64,000 bases of DNA from Pseudomonadota bacterium (GTDB lineage: Bacteria > Myxococcota_A > UBA796 > SXON01), in assembly GCA_030684355.1 (NCBI GenBank), contig JAUXTN010000008.1, forward strand, positions 1 through 64,000. The letters are read 5' to 3'. The translations under genes and the position numbers were made by a program. Below, one piece after another: positions 48,395-56,551 of this stretch. The notes under the pieces are model-generated. The model was not told where the DNA came from. It saw only the letters and a program-made list of their open reading frames with translations, and made no database searches. The first letter of the stretch is position 1, and the number at the start of each line of letters is the position of its first letter.

Positions 48395-49453
48395 ATGCGT
48401 GAGACGGCGGGACGCACCGCGGAGAGCTGGTACGCGGCGGGCACCTCCGCGGAGCTCACCCAGGCGATGGCGAAGCGCGCCCCGATCGGGCGCACCGTGC
48501 TCGGCGAGCGGTTGGTCCTGTTCCGGGACGCCGGCGGCCGCGCCGTGGCGCTCACCGACCGTTGCCTGCATCGCAACGCGCCCCTGTCCGCGGGGGCCTG
48601 CTTCGACGGCAAGCTCGGGTGCCCGTACCACGGGTGGACCTACGACGGGACCGGCCGCCTCGTCGGCATCCCCGCGCAGCCGGCCGACGCCCCGGTGCCG
48701 GCGCTCTCCGTGCCGTCGTGGCCCACGGTGGAGCGCCACGGCCTCGTCTGGGTGTGGATGGGCAGGCACCCGCCGGACGCATCCAAGCCGGGCGGCGAGC
48801 CCTTCCCCATGCCGTATTGGGACACCCCCGGCTGGCGCGCCTACTACATGGTCACGCCGTTCGACAACGGGGTGACCCAGCTCGTCGAGAACTTCATGGA
48901 CGTGCCCCACACGGTGTTCGTCCACAAGGGGTGGTTCCGCAGCGAGGCGCGGCGCCCGGTGCGCATGACCGTCGAGCGTACGGACGCGAGCGTGCTCGTG
49001 ACCTACCACCAGCCCGACGACGAGATCGGTTTCACCGGCCGCCTGCTCAACCCGACCGGCGAGCCGATGACCCACACCGACCGCTTCTACATGCCGAACA
49101 CGACGCGCGTGGACTACCACTTCGGCAAGCGCGGCTTCGTCATCACCAGCACGTGCACCCCGGAGTCCCCCGCCAGCACCCGCGTCTACACCTTGATCTC
49201 GTACAACCTTGGCTCCCGCGTGGCGTCCCGCCTGATGCAACCCGCGTTGGAACGTTACACCCGGCGTGTCATCGAGCAGGACGTGGTCATCATGGCGCTG
49301 CAGGGCGACAACCTGCGCGCGCACGGCCAGGAGGCGTTCCACCACGGCGAGGCGGACCTGCACCACCAGTGGATCGAGCTCCTTCGCGACCGCGCGCACG
49401 CGGACCAGGACCCGCCGGAGCCCGCAGTGCGCGACGCGAGCTTCTGGATCTGA
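48395..49453 (+). CDS. Rieske non-heme iron oxygenase
   Basis: 352 residues from ATG 48395, 35 bases after GH3. The Rieske cluster site is C57-L-H59 and C76-P-Y-H79 (CLH and CPYHGW). The mononuclear iron site is NFMDVPHTVFVH with Asp169, His172 and His177. The overall size and lack of a separate small subunit fit the group including pheophorbide a oxygenase, choline monooxygenase and cholesterol 7-desaturase, so a monooxygenase or desaturase on a bulky hydrophobic substrate is probable. No reductase or ferredoxin gene is adjacent. Confidence 0.9.
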   Translation: MRETAGRTAESWYAAGTSAELTQAMAKRAPIGRTVLGERLVLFRDAGGRAVALTDRCLHRNAPLSAGACFDGKLGCPYHGWTYDGTGRLVGIPAQPADAPVPALSVPSWPTVERHGLVWVWMGRHPPDASKPGGEPFPMPYWDTPGWRAYYMVTPFDNGVTQLVENFMDVPHTVFVHKGWFRSEARRPVRMTVERTDASVLVTYHQPDDEIGFTGRLLNPTGEPMTHTDRFYMPNTTRVDYHFGKRGFVITSTCTPESPASTRVYTLISYNLGSRVASRLMQPALERYTRRVIEQDVVIMALQGDNLRAHGQEAFHHGEADLHHQWIELLRDRAHADQDPPEPAVRDASFWI

Positions 49454-49466
49454 CGGACCCGGGGCT

Positions 49467-50303
49467 TCACCGCCGCCACAAGGCGCCTACGACCTCGCTC
49501 CCCGGCCGCCCCTCGCGGTCCGGGAACGCCGCCGGCAGGTCGAACCACGCCACGTCTGCCCGCGCGTGGTGCTCCCGATGGTAGCCGATGTGGTACGGCC
49601 AGAGCACGAGGCGCCCGAACCAACCCGGCGCCCACGAGCCGGACGTGCCGCCCGCGCCGTGCTCGGTGAAGGACCGCACCTTCTGGATGGCCTGGGTGAG
49701 CGTCACCAGCGGGAGGAGCCACGCGATCGCCACCCGGGTTGCCAGGTCGGGAAAGCGCCACGCGAGCACCGCCGCGCCACCCCAGCCCAGCGCCGCCAAC
49801 ACCCAGAATTCGGGGTAGATCTTCCCCGGCGGCAGGTGCAGCCGGCGCCTTCCGGACAGGCGTTCCCGCACGTAGCAGAGCGCGGTGGCCACGTTGTTCC
49901 AGAGGAGGAGGTCTCCCAGGAGCTGCCGGACGAGCGCGCCGGTCGGTAGGGGTTGGTAGGCCCAGGGTTGGCCCGCGTAGAGCAGGAGCCGCTCGGGATC
50001 CCGCTCGGTGCCGAGGTGCTGGTGGTGGACGAGGTGGAGCGCCCGGTAGACGTGGATGGGCAGGAGCTGGGGGATGCCCACGAACAGGTTGACGAGCAGA
50101 TCGTTGAGGCGGCGCGGGCGCGCGAGGAGGCCGTGGACGGCGTCGTGGTAGAGGATGAACAGGGCGTGCTGGCGCGTGGCGATGACACACACGCCCAGCA
50201 TCGTGAGCAAGGGGTGCCACACCCACACGACCAGGGCGACCAATCCCCACGCGACGGCCGCCTCCCGACAGAGAGCGCGCAGGGTCGGGCCGGCTACGTG
50301 CAC
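49467..50303 (-). CDS. Membrane fatty-acid desaturase (2)
   Basis: 278 residues from GTG 50303, which overlaps the lipoprotein stop by ten bases; upstream frame runs into that gene. His boxes are YHDAVHG, HLVHHQH and HIGYHREHH, with hydrophobic helices AAVAWGLVALVVWVW and VAIAWLLPLVTLTQAI. The HDAVHG-like first box and acidic DPERLLLYAG segment resemble the group that acts on acyl lipids or on carotenoid rings. Transcribed towards the Rieske gene, its stop 13 bases away from the Rieske stop. Electron donor not encoded nearby. Confidence 0.87.
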   Translation of the reverse strand: MHVAGPTLRALCREAAVAWGLVALVVWVWHPLLTMLGVCVIATRQHALFILYHDAVHGLLARPRRLNDLLVNLFVGIPQLLPIHVYRALHLVHHQHLGTERDPERLLLYAGQPWAYQPLPTGALVRQLLGDLLLWNNVATALCYVRERLSGRRRLHLPPGKIYPEFWVLAALGWGGAAVLAWRFPDLATRVAIAWLLPLVTLTQAIQKVRSFTEHGAGGTSGSWAPGWFGRLVLWPYHIGYHREHHARADVAWFDLPAAFPDREGRPGSEVVGALWRR

Positions 50304-50980
50304 ACGAGGTCCATGTAGGACGCCCACCCCGCCACGGCCGGCACCGGAAACGGGGCGCCGGGCGCGAAGTCGGGCGAGAACCAGGGCGCGCAGGTGACTG
50401 CCTCGGCGGAGAAGGTGACGGTGTACGTGCCGGGATCCAGGTTGAACGCGCCGCCGGAGCCGGTGGTGCTCGTGGCGTCCAACTCCGGGTCCGGCAGGCC
50501 GCCGGCGCCCTGGTAGAAGGGCTCGGCGCCCCCGGCGTCGATCGCGAACGTGACACCCGCGACACGCTCGAACGTCGTGTAGTCGGGCCCCGCCCAGAGG
50601 ATGAACATCACGTGCCCCGACGCCGGGTCGAATTCCGTGTCGACCCGGTTGGCCATGGAGTCGACCAACGCCGCCGGCATCAACGTCTTCTGCCACTCCT
50701 GCGTGCGCGAGGTGTGGTGGAGGTAGGCCGTGCGCAGGTGGTCGGCCTTCTCCATGGTGACGATGACGTCGGCGTCCTCGGGCAGCGGCTCCAGCAGGAA
50801 GTCCCCGTCGGGCGCGGAGGTGACACAGGGCACCTCCAACTCGAACGCGCAGATGGTGACGTCGCCCAGGCCGTCTCCGAGGAGGGAGACGACGCGCCCG
50901 AACACCGCTGCGCCCTCCCCCGCGGCCGCGGGGCCGTCATAGGCGCCGGTGCAGGCGACGAGGGCGAGGAGCCAGGACAT
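50294..50980 (-). CDS. Lipoprotein with carboxypeptidase-regulatory-like domain
   Basis: 228 residues. MSWLLALVAC is a short lipoprotein signal (Cys10). FGRVVSLLGDGLGDVTICAFEL starts a carboxypeptidase regulatory-like beta-sandwich, and FNLDPGTYTVTFSAEAVTC a second. A hydrophobic/aromatic middle (FILWAGPDYTTFERVAGVTF) is unassigned. Its gene overlaps desaturase 2, which suggests shared transcription but no clear shared function. Four Cys residues outside the lipobox suggest disulfides. Confidence 0.78.
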   Translation of the reverse strand: MSWLLALVACTGAYDGPAAAGEGAAVFGRVVSLLGDGLGDVTICAFELEVPCVTSAPDGDFLLEPLPEDADVIVTMEKADHLRTAYLHHTSRTQEWQKTLMPAALVDSMANRVDTEFDPASGHVMFILWAGPDYTTFERVAGVTFAIDAGGAEPFYQGAGGLPDPELDATSTTGSGGAFNLDPGTYTVTFSAEAVTCAPWFSPDFAPGAPFPVPAVAGWASYMDLVCT

Positions 50981-51061
50981 GCGGGGATCTTAGCCGACGG
51001 GCAGCCGCGCGGACGCCCCGCACTCGAGCCCGGCGCGCGAGCCGAGCCCTCGAGCCCCTCG

Positions 51062-52225
51062 CTAACTGAGCGCCATCTCGAACCCCGGCCGCGTCGTCGC
51101 GAACGAGCGCTCCGCGAGCGGGCTCCCGCGCAGGGCCACGGTGTACAGCGTCATCGCGGTGCGCTGCACGGTCAGCCCGCGGAACGCGCCGGCGAGGGGG
51201 CTCCCTCGGGGCACCAGCGCGGAGAGGAAGTGCAGGCGCCGATCGTAGAGGCGCGCGTAGGCCGCGAGGACGAGATCGCGGAGCACATCGGGGCGGTCGT
51301 CCACGACCTCGAGGTGGGTCAGGAACGCGAAGCGGAAGCACTCGCCCGCGGGCGGGAGCGGCGGGTAGCGGATCAGGAACGCGCCGAGGTCGAACCCCCG
51401 CTTCACCCACGCCATCTGCCCGTGGTAGCCGAGCACGCGGGTCCGCTTGACCGCGCCGGTGTCCCACGGGGCGCAACAGCCCACGAGCCGCCCCTCTTCG
51501 CGCACGAGCAGGAAGTCGGTGAGGGCGAAGCCGGGCCAGTCGGCGAGGCGTCGATCGAGGAGGTCGCCCGTGAAGTCCTCGCCGAGGACCCGCTCCTGGC
51601 CGCGCCGGGCCAGGAAGTCGGCGATCTCGTCGCGATCCCCCGCCGTGGCCGCCACCACGCGCGCCGGGGCCCGCCGCCGCCACGTCGTCTGCACGGACGT
51701 CATCTCGAACGGGGTCATCGGCCGGTAGACCGGCTGCCCGCGCCGCGCCGCGCCGTTGCCGGAGAGCACCTTCCGCGCCATCTCGTTGTCGTCGAAGATG
51801 ACGGTGGTGAACACCTCCGCGCCGGTCGTCCGCGCCAGGTGGTCGAGCACCCGGGGATAGCAGGCCGCGAGCGCGAGCCCGCCGCGGAACCCCGGCCGCA
51901 CGCGTAGATCGCAGAGGTAGCCCGTGCGCACGCGCGTCCCGTCGAGCCACCCGTCGCGCACGATCACGCTCCCGATGGCGACCGCCCGCCCGTCCGGCTC
52001 CCGCGCCAGCCACGTGGTGACGGGCCCGCCCGCCACGTCCGGCCCGTGGTGCATGCGTTGGAGGCCGAAGAAGTCGGGATCCCGCTCCTGGTTGACCTCG
52101 AGGTCCCCCGAGACGTGCACCTCCCGGAACAGCCGGCAGATGTCGGCGTTGTCCTCCGGGCGCGCCCGATCGAGCCGGAACCGCGGGTGCTCGAACGGAA
52201 ACGGGCTCGCCGGCGCCTCGATCAT
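51062..52225 (-). CDS. GNAT-like acyltransferase, coupled to desaturase 3
   Basis: 387 residues from ATG 52225, overlapping the desaturase stop (ATGA). Residues around TGYLCDLRVRPGFRGGLALAACYPRVLDHL form the GNAT acyl-CoA site (RPGFRGGLAL), and a second weaker GNAT half (LVREEGRLVGCCAPWD) follows. The protein resembles the 359-residue GNAT encoded at 23517 in size and layout. The strong coupling to a desaturase implies that the acyl chain or its acceptor is a lipid. I do not recognise the specific family. Confidence 0.8.
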   Translation of the reverse strand: MIEAPASPFPFEHPRFRLDRARPEDNADICRLFREVHVSGDLEVNQERDPDFFGLQRMHHGPDVAGGPVTTWLAREPDGRAVAIGSVIVRDGWLDGTRVRTGYLCDLRVRPGFRGGLALAACYPRVLDHLARTTGAEVFTTVIFDDNEMARKVLSGNGAARRGQPVYRPMTPFEMTSVQTTWRRRAPARVVAATAGDRDEIADFLARRGQERVLGEDFTGDLLDRRLADWPGFALTDFLLVREEGRLVGCCAPWDTGAVKRTRVLGYHGQMAWVKRGFDLGAFLIRYPPLPPAGECFRFAFLTHLEVVDDRPDVLRDLVLAAYARLYDRRLHFLSALVPRGSPLAGAFRGLTVQRTAMTLYTVALRGSPLAERSFATTRPGFEMALS

Positions 52226-53178
52226 CCGGGCTCCGGGTAGCCGGGCTGGTTGGCGCGGTACCAGGCGCGCAGCGCGGGCAGGTGCTCCAGCCCCACCTGG
52301 GGGTGGAGGTGGTGGACGACGTGGTGGCCGATGTTCCGCGGCGCGAGGAGCCACGTCAGCGGGCCGGTGAGGTGGTGATCGCGGGTGGTCGCCAACGTCG
52401 TCTCGACCCGACGGTCCGTGGTGGGCGTGTAGCGATGCTCCTGGAGCAGGCGCCACGCGGCGAGGACCCCGGCCAGCACCGCGGGGAGCACGAAGCCGTA
52501 GAGCACGGCGGCCGGCGCCACCCACGCGATCGCGACGACGACCCCCTGGAACACGGCCTGACCGAGCTCGGCGCGCGCGCACGCCGCCACCTCGCGGCTC
52601 TCCGAGAGGTCCGCGCCCGACCGATCCTGGAGGAACACGCGCCCGTAGGCGTTGCGCAGCCCCGGCCGCGCCCACGTCGCGAGGCCGAACCACACGCGCA
52701 CGGACCAGAACGGCATCAGGGCGAAGCCCCGGAGCACGTTGAGCGCGTAGAGAACCGGCCGTGCCTCGACCCCCGCCTTGAAGTAGGGGTCGGCCGGCAT
52801 GCCGTTGTCGCGGTGGTGCCGCAGGTGGTGGTAGCGCATGGCGTCGATCGTGGTGGCGAGCGGGTAGCCGCACATCGCCTCCAGGAGCCGCACGCGCACG
52901 GGCTTCCCGCGCAGGGGCAGGTGCGCGGCGTCGTGCAGGATCACCCCGAACGCGTGGATGCGGCTCGCGACGACGACCCCCGCCAGCACGCCGGCCCAGA
53001 GCGGCCCCAGCGCCATCACGAGCCACGCCACCCCGATCACGGTCCAGTCCGCGGCGGCCATCGCGAGCAGCCGCTCGACGGTCGGGGGCACGAGCAACGC
53101 CCGGGGCGGGCGCGCGCGGCCGGCGCCAGCGTCGAGCGCGCGCTCCAGGTCCTCCGCGAGGTGGTCGGCCGTCGCCAT
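52222..53178 (-). CDS. Membrane fatty-acid desaturase (3)
   Basis: 318 residues. His boxes: LHDAAHLPL, YHHLRHHRDNG and GHHVVHHLHPQVGLEHLP. Three to four hydrophobic stretches (TVIGVAWLVMALGPLWAGVLAGVVVA; GVVVAIAWVAPAAVLYGFVLPAVL) make the membrane hairpins. The third box HHVVHHLHP is typical of acyl-lipid desaturases. It should add a double bond to membrane lipids or a related hydrophobic compound. First gene of a pair with the GNAT-like protein (four-base overlap), 54 bases from the DUF2062 gene upstream on the same strand. Confidence 0.9.
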   Translation of the reverse strand: MATADHLAEDLERALDAGAGRARPPRALLVPPTVERLLAMAAADWTVIGVAWLVMALGPLWAGVLAGVVVASRIHAFGVILHDAAHLPLRGKPVRVRLLEAMCGYPLATTIDAMRYHHLRHHRDNGMPADPYFKAGVEARPVLYALNVLRGFALMPFWSVRVWFGLATWARPGLRNAYGRVFLQDRSGADLSESREVAACARAELGQAVFQGVVVAIAWVAPAAVLYGFVLPAVLAGVLAAWRLLQEHRYTPTTDRRVETTLATTRDHHLTGPLTWLLAPRNIGHHVVHHLHPQVGLEHLPALRAWYRANQPGYPEPG

Positions 53179-53232
53179 GCCGCCTTCTAACGGCGACTCG
53201 ACCGTCCGCCCGCTACGCCGCCCCGCACACCC

Positions 53233-53811
53233 CTACTGCGCCGCCCGCTCCGGGCCCTGGATCGACGGCGCCGGCAGGGTGATCGCCTCCGGATCGAGCC
53301 CCACCGCGCGCAGCGCCCGTGCGCGTTGCCGGACCATGCGCCGGTGCTGGTAGCTCAAGATGCCGCGACGCGTGACCTCGTATCCCACGATCGCCAGCGG
53401 GATGCCGAGCACCACCGCGCCGGCCCCGAGCGCGAGCGTCGACTCGAGCGGGGCGATCTCGCGCAGCCAGCTCCCCTCGGCGCCGAACACCACGCCGTCC
53501 GCCCCGACCGCCTCGAGGAAGAGCCGCGCGATCGGGCGCCCGATGAGGAGCGAGAGCACGTAGATCGGCGGGGCCGTGATGGGGTTGGTGAACCACACGC
53601 CGATCGCCGCGGCCACGCGGGAGGCCGGCACGCCGGTGACGCGCCGGATCACCTCGACGAACGCGATCGCCAGGAGCATCTGGGCCGGCACGGGGATCAG
53701 CGACGCGAAGAGGCCGATGGCCATGCCGAGCGCGACTTCCTTCGGCGCGCCCGGCGCGCGGACGAGGTGCACGTACACCCGACGCAGCCGGCCCATGAGG
53801 CGCTTCAGCAC
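53233..53811 (-). CDS. DUF2062 membrane protein
   Basis: 192 residues from GTG 53811 (VLKRLMGRLRRVY); ATG 53796 is close behind. The DUF2062 signature VALGMAIGLFASLIPVPAQMLLAIAFV, RVAAAIGVWFTNPITAPPIYVLSLLIG is present, with further helices to LALGAGAVVLGIPLAIVGY. These small membrane proteins are of unknown function and often lie beside glycosyltransferases or lipid enzymes. Longer in-frame extensions cover the low-complexity sequence of the divergent hydrolase gene and are rejected. Confidence 0.82.
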   Translation of the reverse strand: MLKRLMGRLRRVYVHLVRAPGAPKEVALGMAIGLFASLIPVPAQMLLAIAFVEVIRRVTGVPASRVAAAIGVWFTNPITAPPIYVLSLLIGRPIARLFLEAVGADGVVFGAEGSWLREIAPLESTLALGAGAVVLGIPLAIVGYEVTRRGILSYQHRRMVRQRARALRAVGLDPEAITLPAPSIQGPERAAQ

Positions 53812-53842
53812 GCGGTCGCGGCGGGATCGAGGGGGGCGCGGC

Positions 53843-53856
53843 AGTTCATCTGAACT
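53843..53856. promoter_or_regulatory. Dyad AGTTCATCTGAACT in a divergent promoter region
   Basis: Six-base arms with a two-base spacer in the 212-base gap between the DUF2062 gene and the hydrolase-like gene, next to GGTATACCC, which could be part of a -10 box. A regulator-binding site is possible. The rest of the gap shows no gene. Confidence 0.4.
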
Positions 53857-54023
53857 CCAGGTATACCCGCGCCGCGGGGGCGCACAGCCGGGGCAACAGG
53901 AGATGACGTCGGCGGACTGAGACAAACCGGCACCGCAACGGGCGCCGGCTCCCCTCCTGCCGGGCGGACGGCGTGCACAAGAAGGGAGGGACCGCCGGGC
54001 GGATCGGCGGCCCCGGGGGGACC

Positions 54024-55292
54024 ATGCACGAGGACGAGCCCAGCGACGCGTCGACTCTCGACTCGAGCGCGCCCGGCGTGACGACGCCCGACGCGGAGAC
54101 GCCCGACGCCAGGACGCGCGGCGCGACCACACCCGGCGCCACCGCACCCGGCGCCACCGCACACGACGCCACCACACCCGGCGCGACCACACCCGGCGCC
54201 ACCGCACACGCGCCGCGGGAGGAGCTGCCGCCCGAGAGCACCTTCCCCGAGCCGCCCTACCTGTCCTCCCCCCTCGACACGCCCCCGCCGGGCGAGCCCC
54301 GCGGGCGGCACGAGCCCCGGTCGTTCGCGCTGCGCGTGGGCGTCGGGCTCGCCGTCGTCGCGGCCCTCACCGCCGCCGGCCTCATCTCCTACGCGCTCCG
54401 CGGGCGCCGACGCGAGCGCCGGCCCCTCCGCGAGTGGGCCATCGCCGCCGAGCGCACGCGCAGCCGCATCGTGGACGGCATCATGATGCGCTGGGAGGAG
54501 CACGGCACCGAGGGCCCAGCCGTCATCCTGGTGCACGGCATCCCGACGAACACGCGCGTCTGGCGCCACGTCGTGCCCTTCCTCTCCGGCGAGCGCGTCT
54601 ACGCCTGGGAGCTCGTCGGCTACGGGCGCTCGATCCGCTCCGGGCTCGGCCGGGACATCTCGGTCGCCGCTCAGGCCCGCTACCTCCACGACTGGATGCG
54701 GTCCCAGGGCATCGAGCGCGCCGTGCTCGTCGGCCATGGCCTCGGCGGCGGCGTCGTCCAGCGCCTCGCGGTCGCGCACCCGAACGCGTGCGCCGGCCTC
54801 GTGCTGGTGGACTCCGTGGCGTTCGAGGCCTGGCCGGTCTCCACCGTGCGGATGGCCAGGTCCTTCCGGCGGGTGCTCCCCCTCCTCCCGAACGTCGTGA
54901 TCCGACGCGTGTTCGACGCCGCCCTCGACAGCTCCACCGACTCGAGCCAGCTCTACTGGGCCCCCTACCGGGCCACCCGGGCAGGCGTCGCGCTCGCCAA
55001 CCAGCTCGGCAGCCTCTACGCCGAGGACACGCGGGCCACGAGCCGCGCGCTCGCGGACCTCACCGTGCCCGCGCGGGTGGTGTGGGGCGGGTACGATCCG
55101 ATGGGGGTGGAGACAGGCCGTCGCCTCGCGGACGTGCTCCGTGCGCCGCTCGACCTCATCGAGGAGGCCGGCGACGACACGCCGGTGGAGAACCCGGACG
55201 TGGTCGCCGCCGCCATCGAGCACGTCGTCCGGGCCGCCACGGAGGCCGTGCCGATCCCGCCCGTGAAGGTCCGCGAGCCCGAGCCGGCGTAG
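54024..55292 (+). CDS. Membrane-anchored alpha/beta-hydrolase-like protein lacking catalytic Ser and His
   Basis: 422 residues from ATG 54024 (an upstream GTG at 53973 is less likely). Residues 1-95 are low complexity with TTPGATAPGAT-like repeats; a TM helix at about 101-124 (FALRVGVGLAVVAALTAAGL) and RGRRRERR follow; then an alpha/beta-hydrolase fold. The oxyanion HG (171-172) and Asp358 (VWGGYDPMG) are conserved, but the nucleophile elbow reads GHGLGG with Gly239 for Ser, and the usual GHxP His is Asp (GDDTPVENP). So it is probably a pseudo-enzyme facing the cytosol or periplasm. Confidence 0.82.
   Translation: MHEDEPSDASTLDSSAPGVTTPDAETPDARTRGATTPGATAPGATAHDATTPGATTPGATAHAPREELPPESTFPEPPYLSSPLDTPPPGEPRGRHEPRSFALRVGVGLAVVAALTAAGLISYALRGRRRERRPLREWAIAAERTRSRIVDGIMMRWEEHGTEGPAVILVHGIPTNTRVWRHVVPFLSGERVYAWELVGYGRSIRSGLGRDISVAAQARYLHDWMRSQGIERAVLVGHGLGGGVVQRLAVAHPNACAGLVLVDSVAFEAWPVSTVRMARSFRRVLPLLPNVVIRRVFDAALDSSTDSSQLYWAPYRATRAGVALANQLGSLYAEDTRATSRALADLTVPARVVWGGYDPMGVETGRRLADVLRAPLDLIEEAGDDTPVENPDVVAAAIEHVVRAATEAVPIPPVKVREPEPA
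54121..54210. repeat. Repeats coding the Thr/Pro/Gly/Ala head of the hydrolase-like protein
   Basis: A 27-base block at 54121-54147 recurs exactly at 54181-54207, and both contain shorter GGCGCCACCGCAC units. The array encodes ATTPGATAPGATAH repeats and may vary in length. Confidence 0.75.
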
Positions 55293-55313
55293 GCAGGGTC
55301 GGGCTCGGGCCGG

Positions 55314-55454
55314 CTACACGCCGCCCTTGCGCCAGCGCTTGATGTCCTCCCACAGCTTGCCGAAGCAGATGTAGAAGATGATGGCGTTGGCGAGCATGAA
55401 CACGCCGAATTCCGTCCATCCGACGAGCAGCGGGGGTTGGACGACGGCGATCAT
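55314..55454 (-). CDS. 46-residue membrane protein
   Basis: Starts at ATG 55454, overlapping the CoA-transferase stop (ATGA). The sequence has one hydrophobic segment, GWTEFGVFMLANAIIFYICFG, followed by a basic amphipathic tail (KLWEDIKRWRKGG), so it is a single-pass small membrane protein with the tail in the cytosol. Composition and coupling support a real gene. No family known; it may adapt the racemase to the membrane, but that is guesswork. Confidence 0.65.
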   Translation of the reverse strand: MIAVVQPPLLVGWTEFGVFMLANAIIFYICFGKLWEDIKRWRKGGV

Positions 55455-56464
55455 GCGCGCACGTATCCGACCCGAGCGAGCTCCGCTTGGGTGTGCTCGC
55501 CGAGCATCGGCACCGATCCGTCGACCGGTCCGGTCGGCGGGTGCGCGAGCCCGTCCTCCCGGAACAGGCCCCGCGCCGCGACTTGAGGGTCCCGCGCGAC
55601 CTCCGCCAACGTCAGGACCGGCACCACGCACGCACCCCCGAGCCGCTCGAGCCAGGCGTCACGCGGCGCGCCGGCGAACAGCCGGGTGAGCCCTTGCGTC
55701 GAGAGGTCGTCCGTGGCCGAACGCAGCACCGCGAGGAACGGCGGTTCGAGCGCCGCGACGCTGACCCAGCCCCCGTCCGAGCACCGGTAGAGCCCGTAGG
55801 CGGGCACGCCGCCGGTGAGCAGCTCGTCGGGGGGCGCCCCCGCGGCGAGCGTGGCGAACTGGGTCTGTTGGAGGCCGATGAGCCCGTCGAGCATCGCGAT
55901 GTCGAGCCACGCGCCCTCCCCGGTCCGCGAGCGGTCCAGCAGCGCGCCCGCGATCCGCAGCGCCGCCGCGAGGCCCCCCGCGGCGAGGTCCGCCCACTGG
56001 AGCTTCGGCACCGTCGGGTCCGCGTGGCCGAGCAGCCCGGCGATGGCGAGAAACCCGATGTCGTGGCCGGGGAGCTGCGCGTAGGGTCCGGTCTGGCCCC
56101 ACCCGGTGAGGCTCGCGATGACGAGGCGCGGGAAGCGGGTACGGAGCTCGGTCGGCGCGAGCCCGAGCCGCGCGAGGACCCCCGGCCGGAAGCTCTCCAC
56201 GAGCACGTCGGCCTCGCCGAGCAGCGCGAGCAGCGCATCGCGACCGTCCGGGCGCTTCAGATCGAGCGCCACCGAGCGCTTCCCCCGGTTGAGCGCGGTG
56301 AACCACGCCCCGTGCTCCCCGATCCGCGGCGGCACGTGGCGCACGAAGTCGCCCCCGGCGGGGTCCTCGATCTTCACGACCTCCGCGCCGAGCCCCTGCA
56401 GGCACAGGGTCGCGAAGGGCCCCGGCAGGAGGCGGGAAAGATCGATGACCCGGGTGTTCTTCAT
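55451..56464 (-). CDS. CaiB/BaiF family III CoA transferase, alpha-methylacyl-CoA racemase-like
   Basis: 337 residues from ATG 56464, which has a GGAGGGG sequence upstream. VIDLSRLLPGPFATLCLQGLGAEVVKIEDP is the family N-terminus; LTGWGQTGPYAQLPGHDIGFLAIAGLLG carries the His/Asp pair used by alpha-methylacyl-CoA racemases (GHDI) for proton transfer. KRSVALDLKRPDGRDALLALL and FRPGVLARLG are also conserved. It should epimerise a 2-methyl-branched acyl-CoA or transfer CoA between acids, in the cytosol. Coupled to a 46-residue membrane protein. Confidence 0.9.
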   Translation of the reverse strand: MKNTRVIDLSRLLPGPFATLCLQGLGAEVVKIEDPAGGDFVRHVPPRIGEHGAWFTALNRGKRSVALDLKRPDGRDALLALLGEADVLVESFRPGVLARLGLAPTELRTRFPRLVIASLTGWGQTGPYAQLPGHDIGFLAIAGLLGHADPTVPKLQWADLAAGGLAAALRIAGALLDRSRTGEGAWLDIAMLDGLIGLQQTQFATLAAGAPPDELLTGGVPAYGLYRCSDGGWVSVAALEPPFLAVLRSATDDLSTQGLTRLFAGAPRDAWLERLGGACVVPVLTLAEVARDPQVAARGLFREDGLAHPPTGPVDGSVPMLGEHTQAELARVGYVRA

Positions 56465-56529
56465 GCTCCCCTCCCCCTCGGCGCCGCGCCCAGGCCGGGC
56501 TCTGGCATGGAACCGCTCATCCACACGCG

Positions 56530-56543
56530 TCTATCGCGATAGA
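56530..56543. promoter_or_regulatory. Palindrome TCTATCGCGATAGA before the PEP synthetase regulator gene
   Basis: A perfect 14-base palindrome ends eight bases before ATG 56552, where a ribosome binding site would lie; none is visible. It could be an operator or part of a promoter with a very short leader. Confidence 0.5.
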
Positions 56544-56551
56544 GTGTGCTC

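Noticed and set aside
53843-53856. LexA/SOS box
   Set aside because: The half-sites are GTTC...GAAC, the reverse of the GAAC...GTTC box, and no SOS gene is adjacent.
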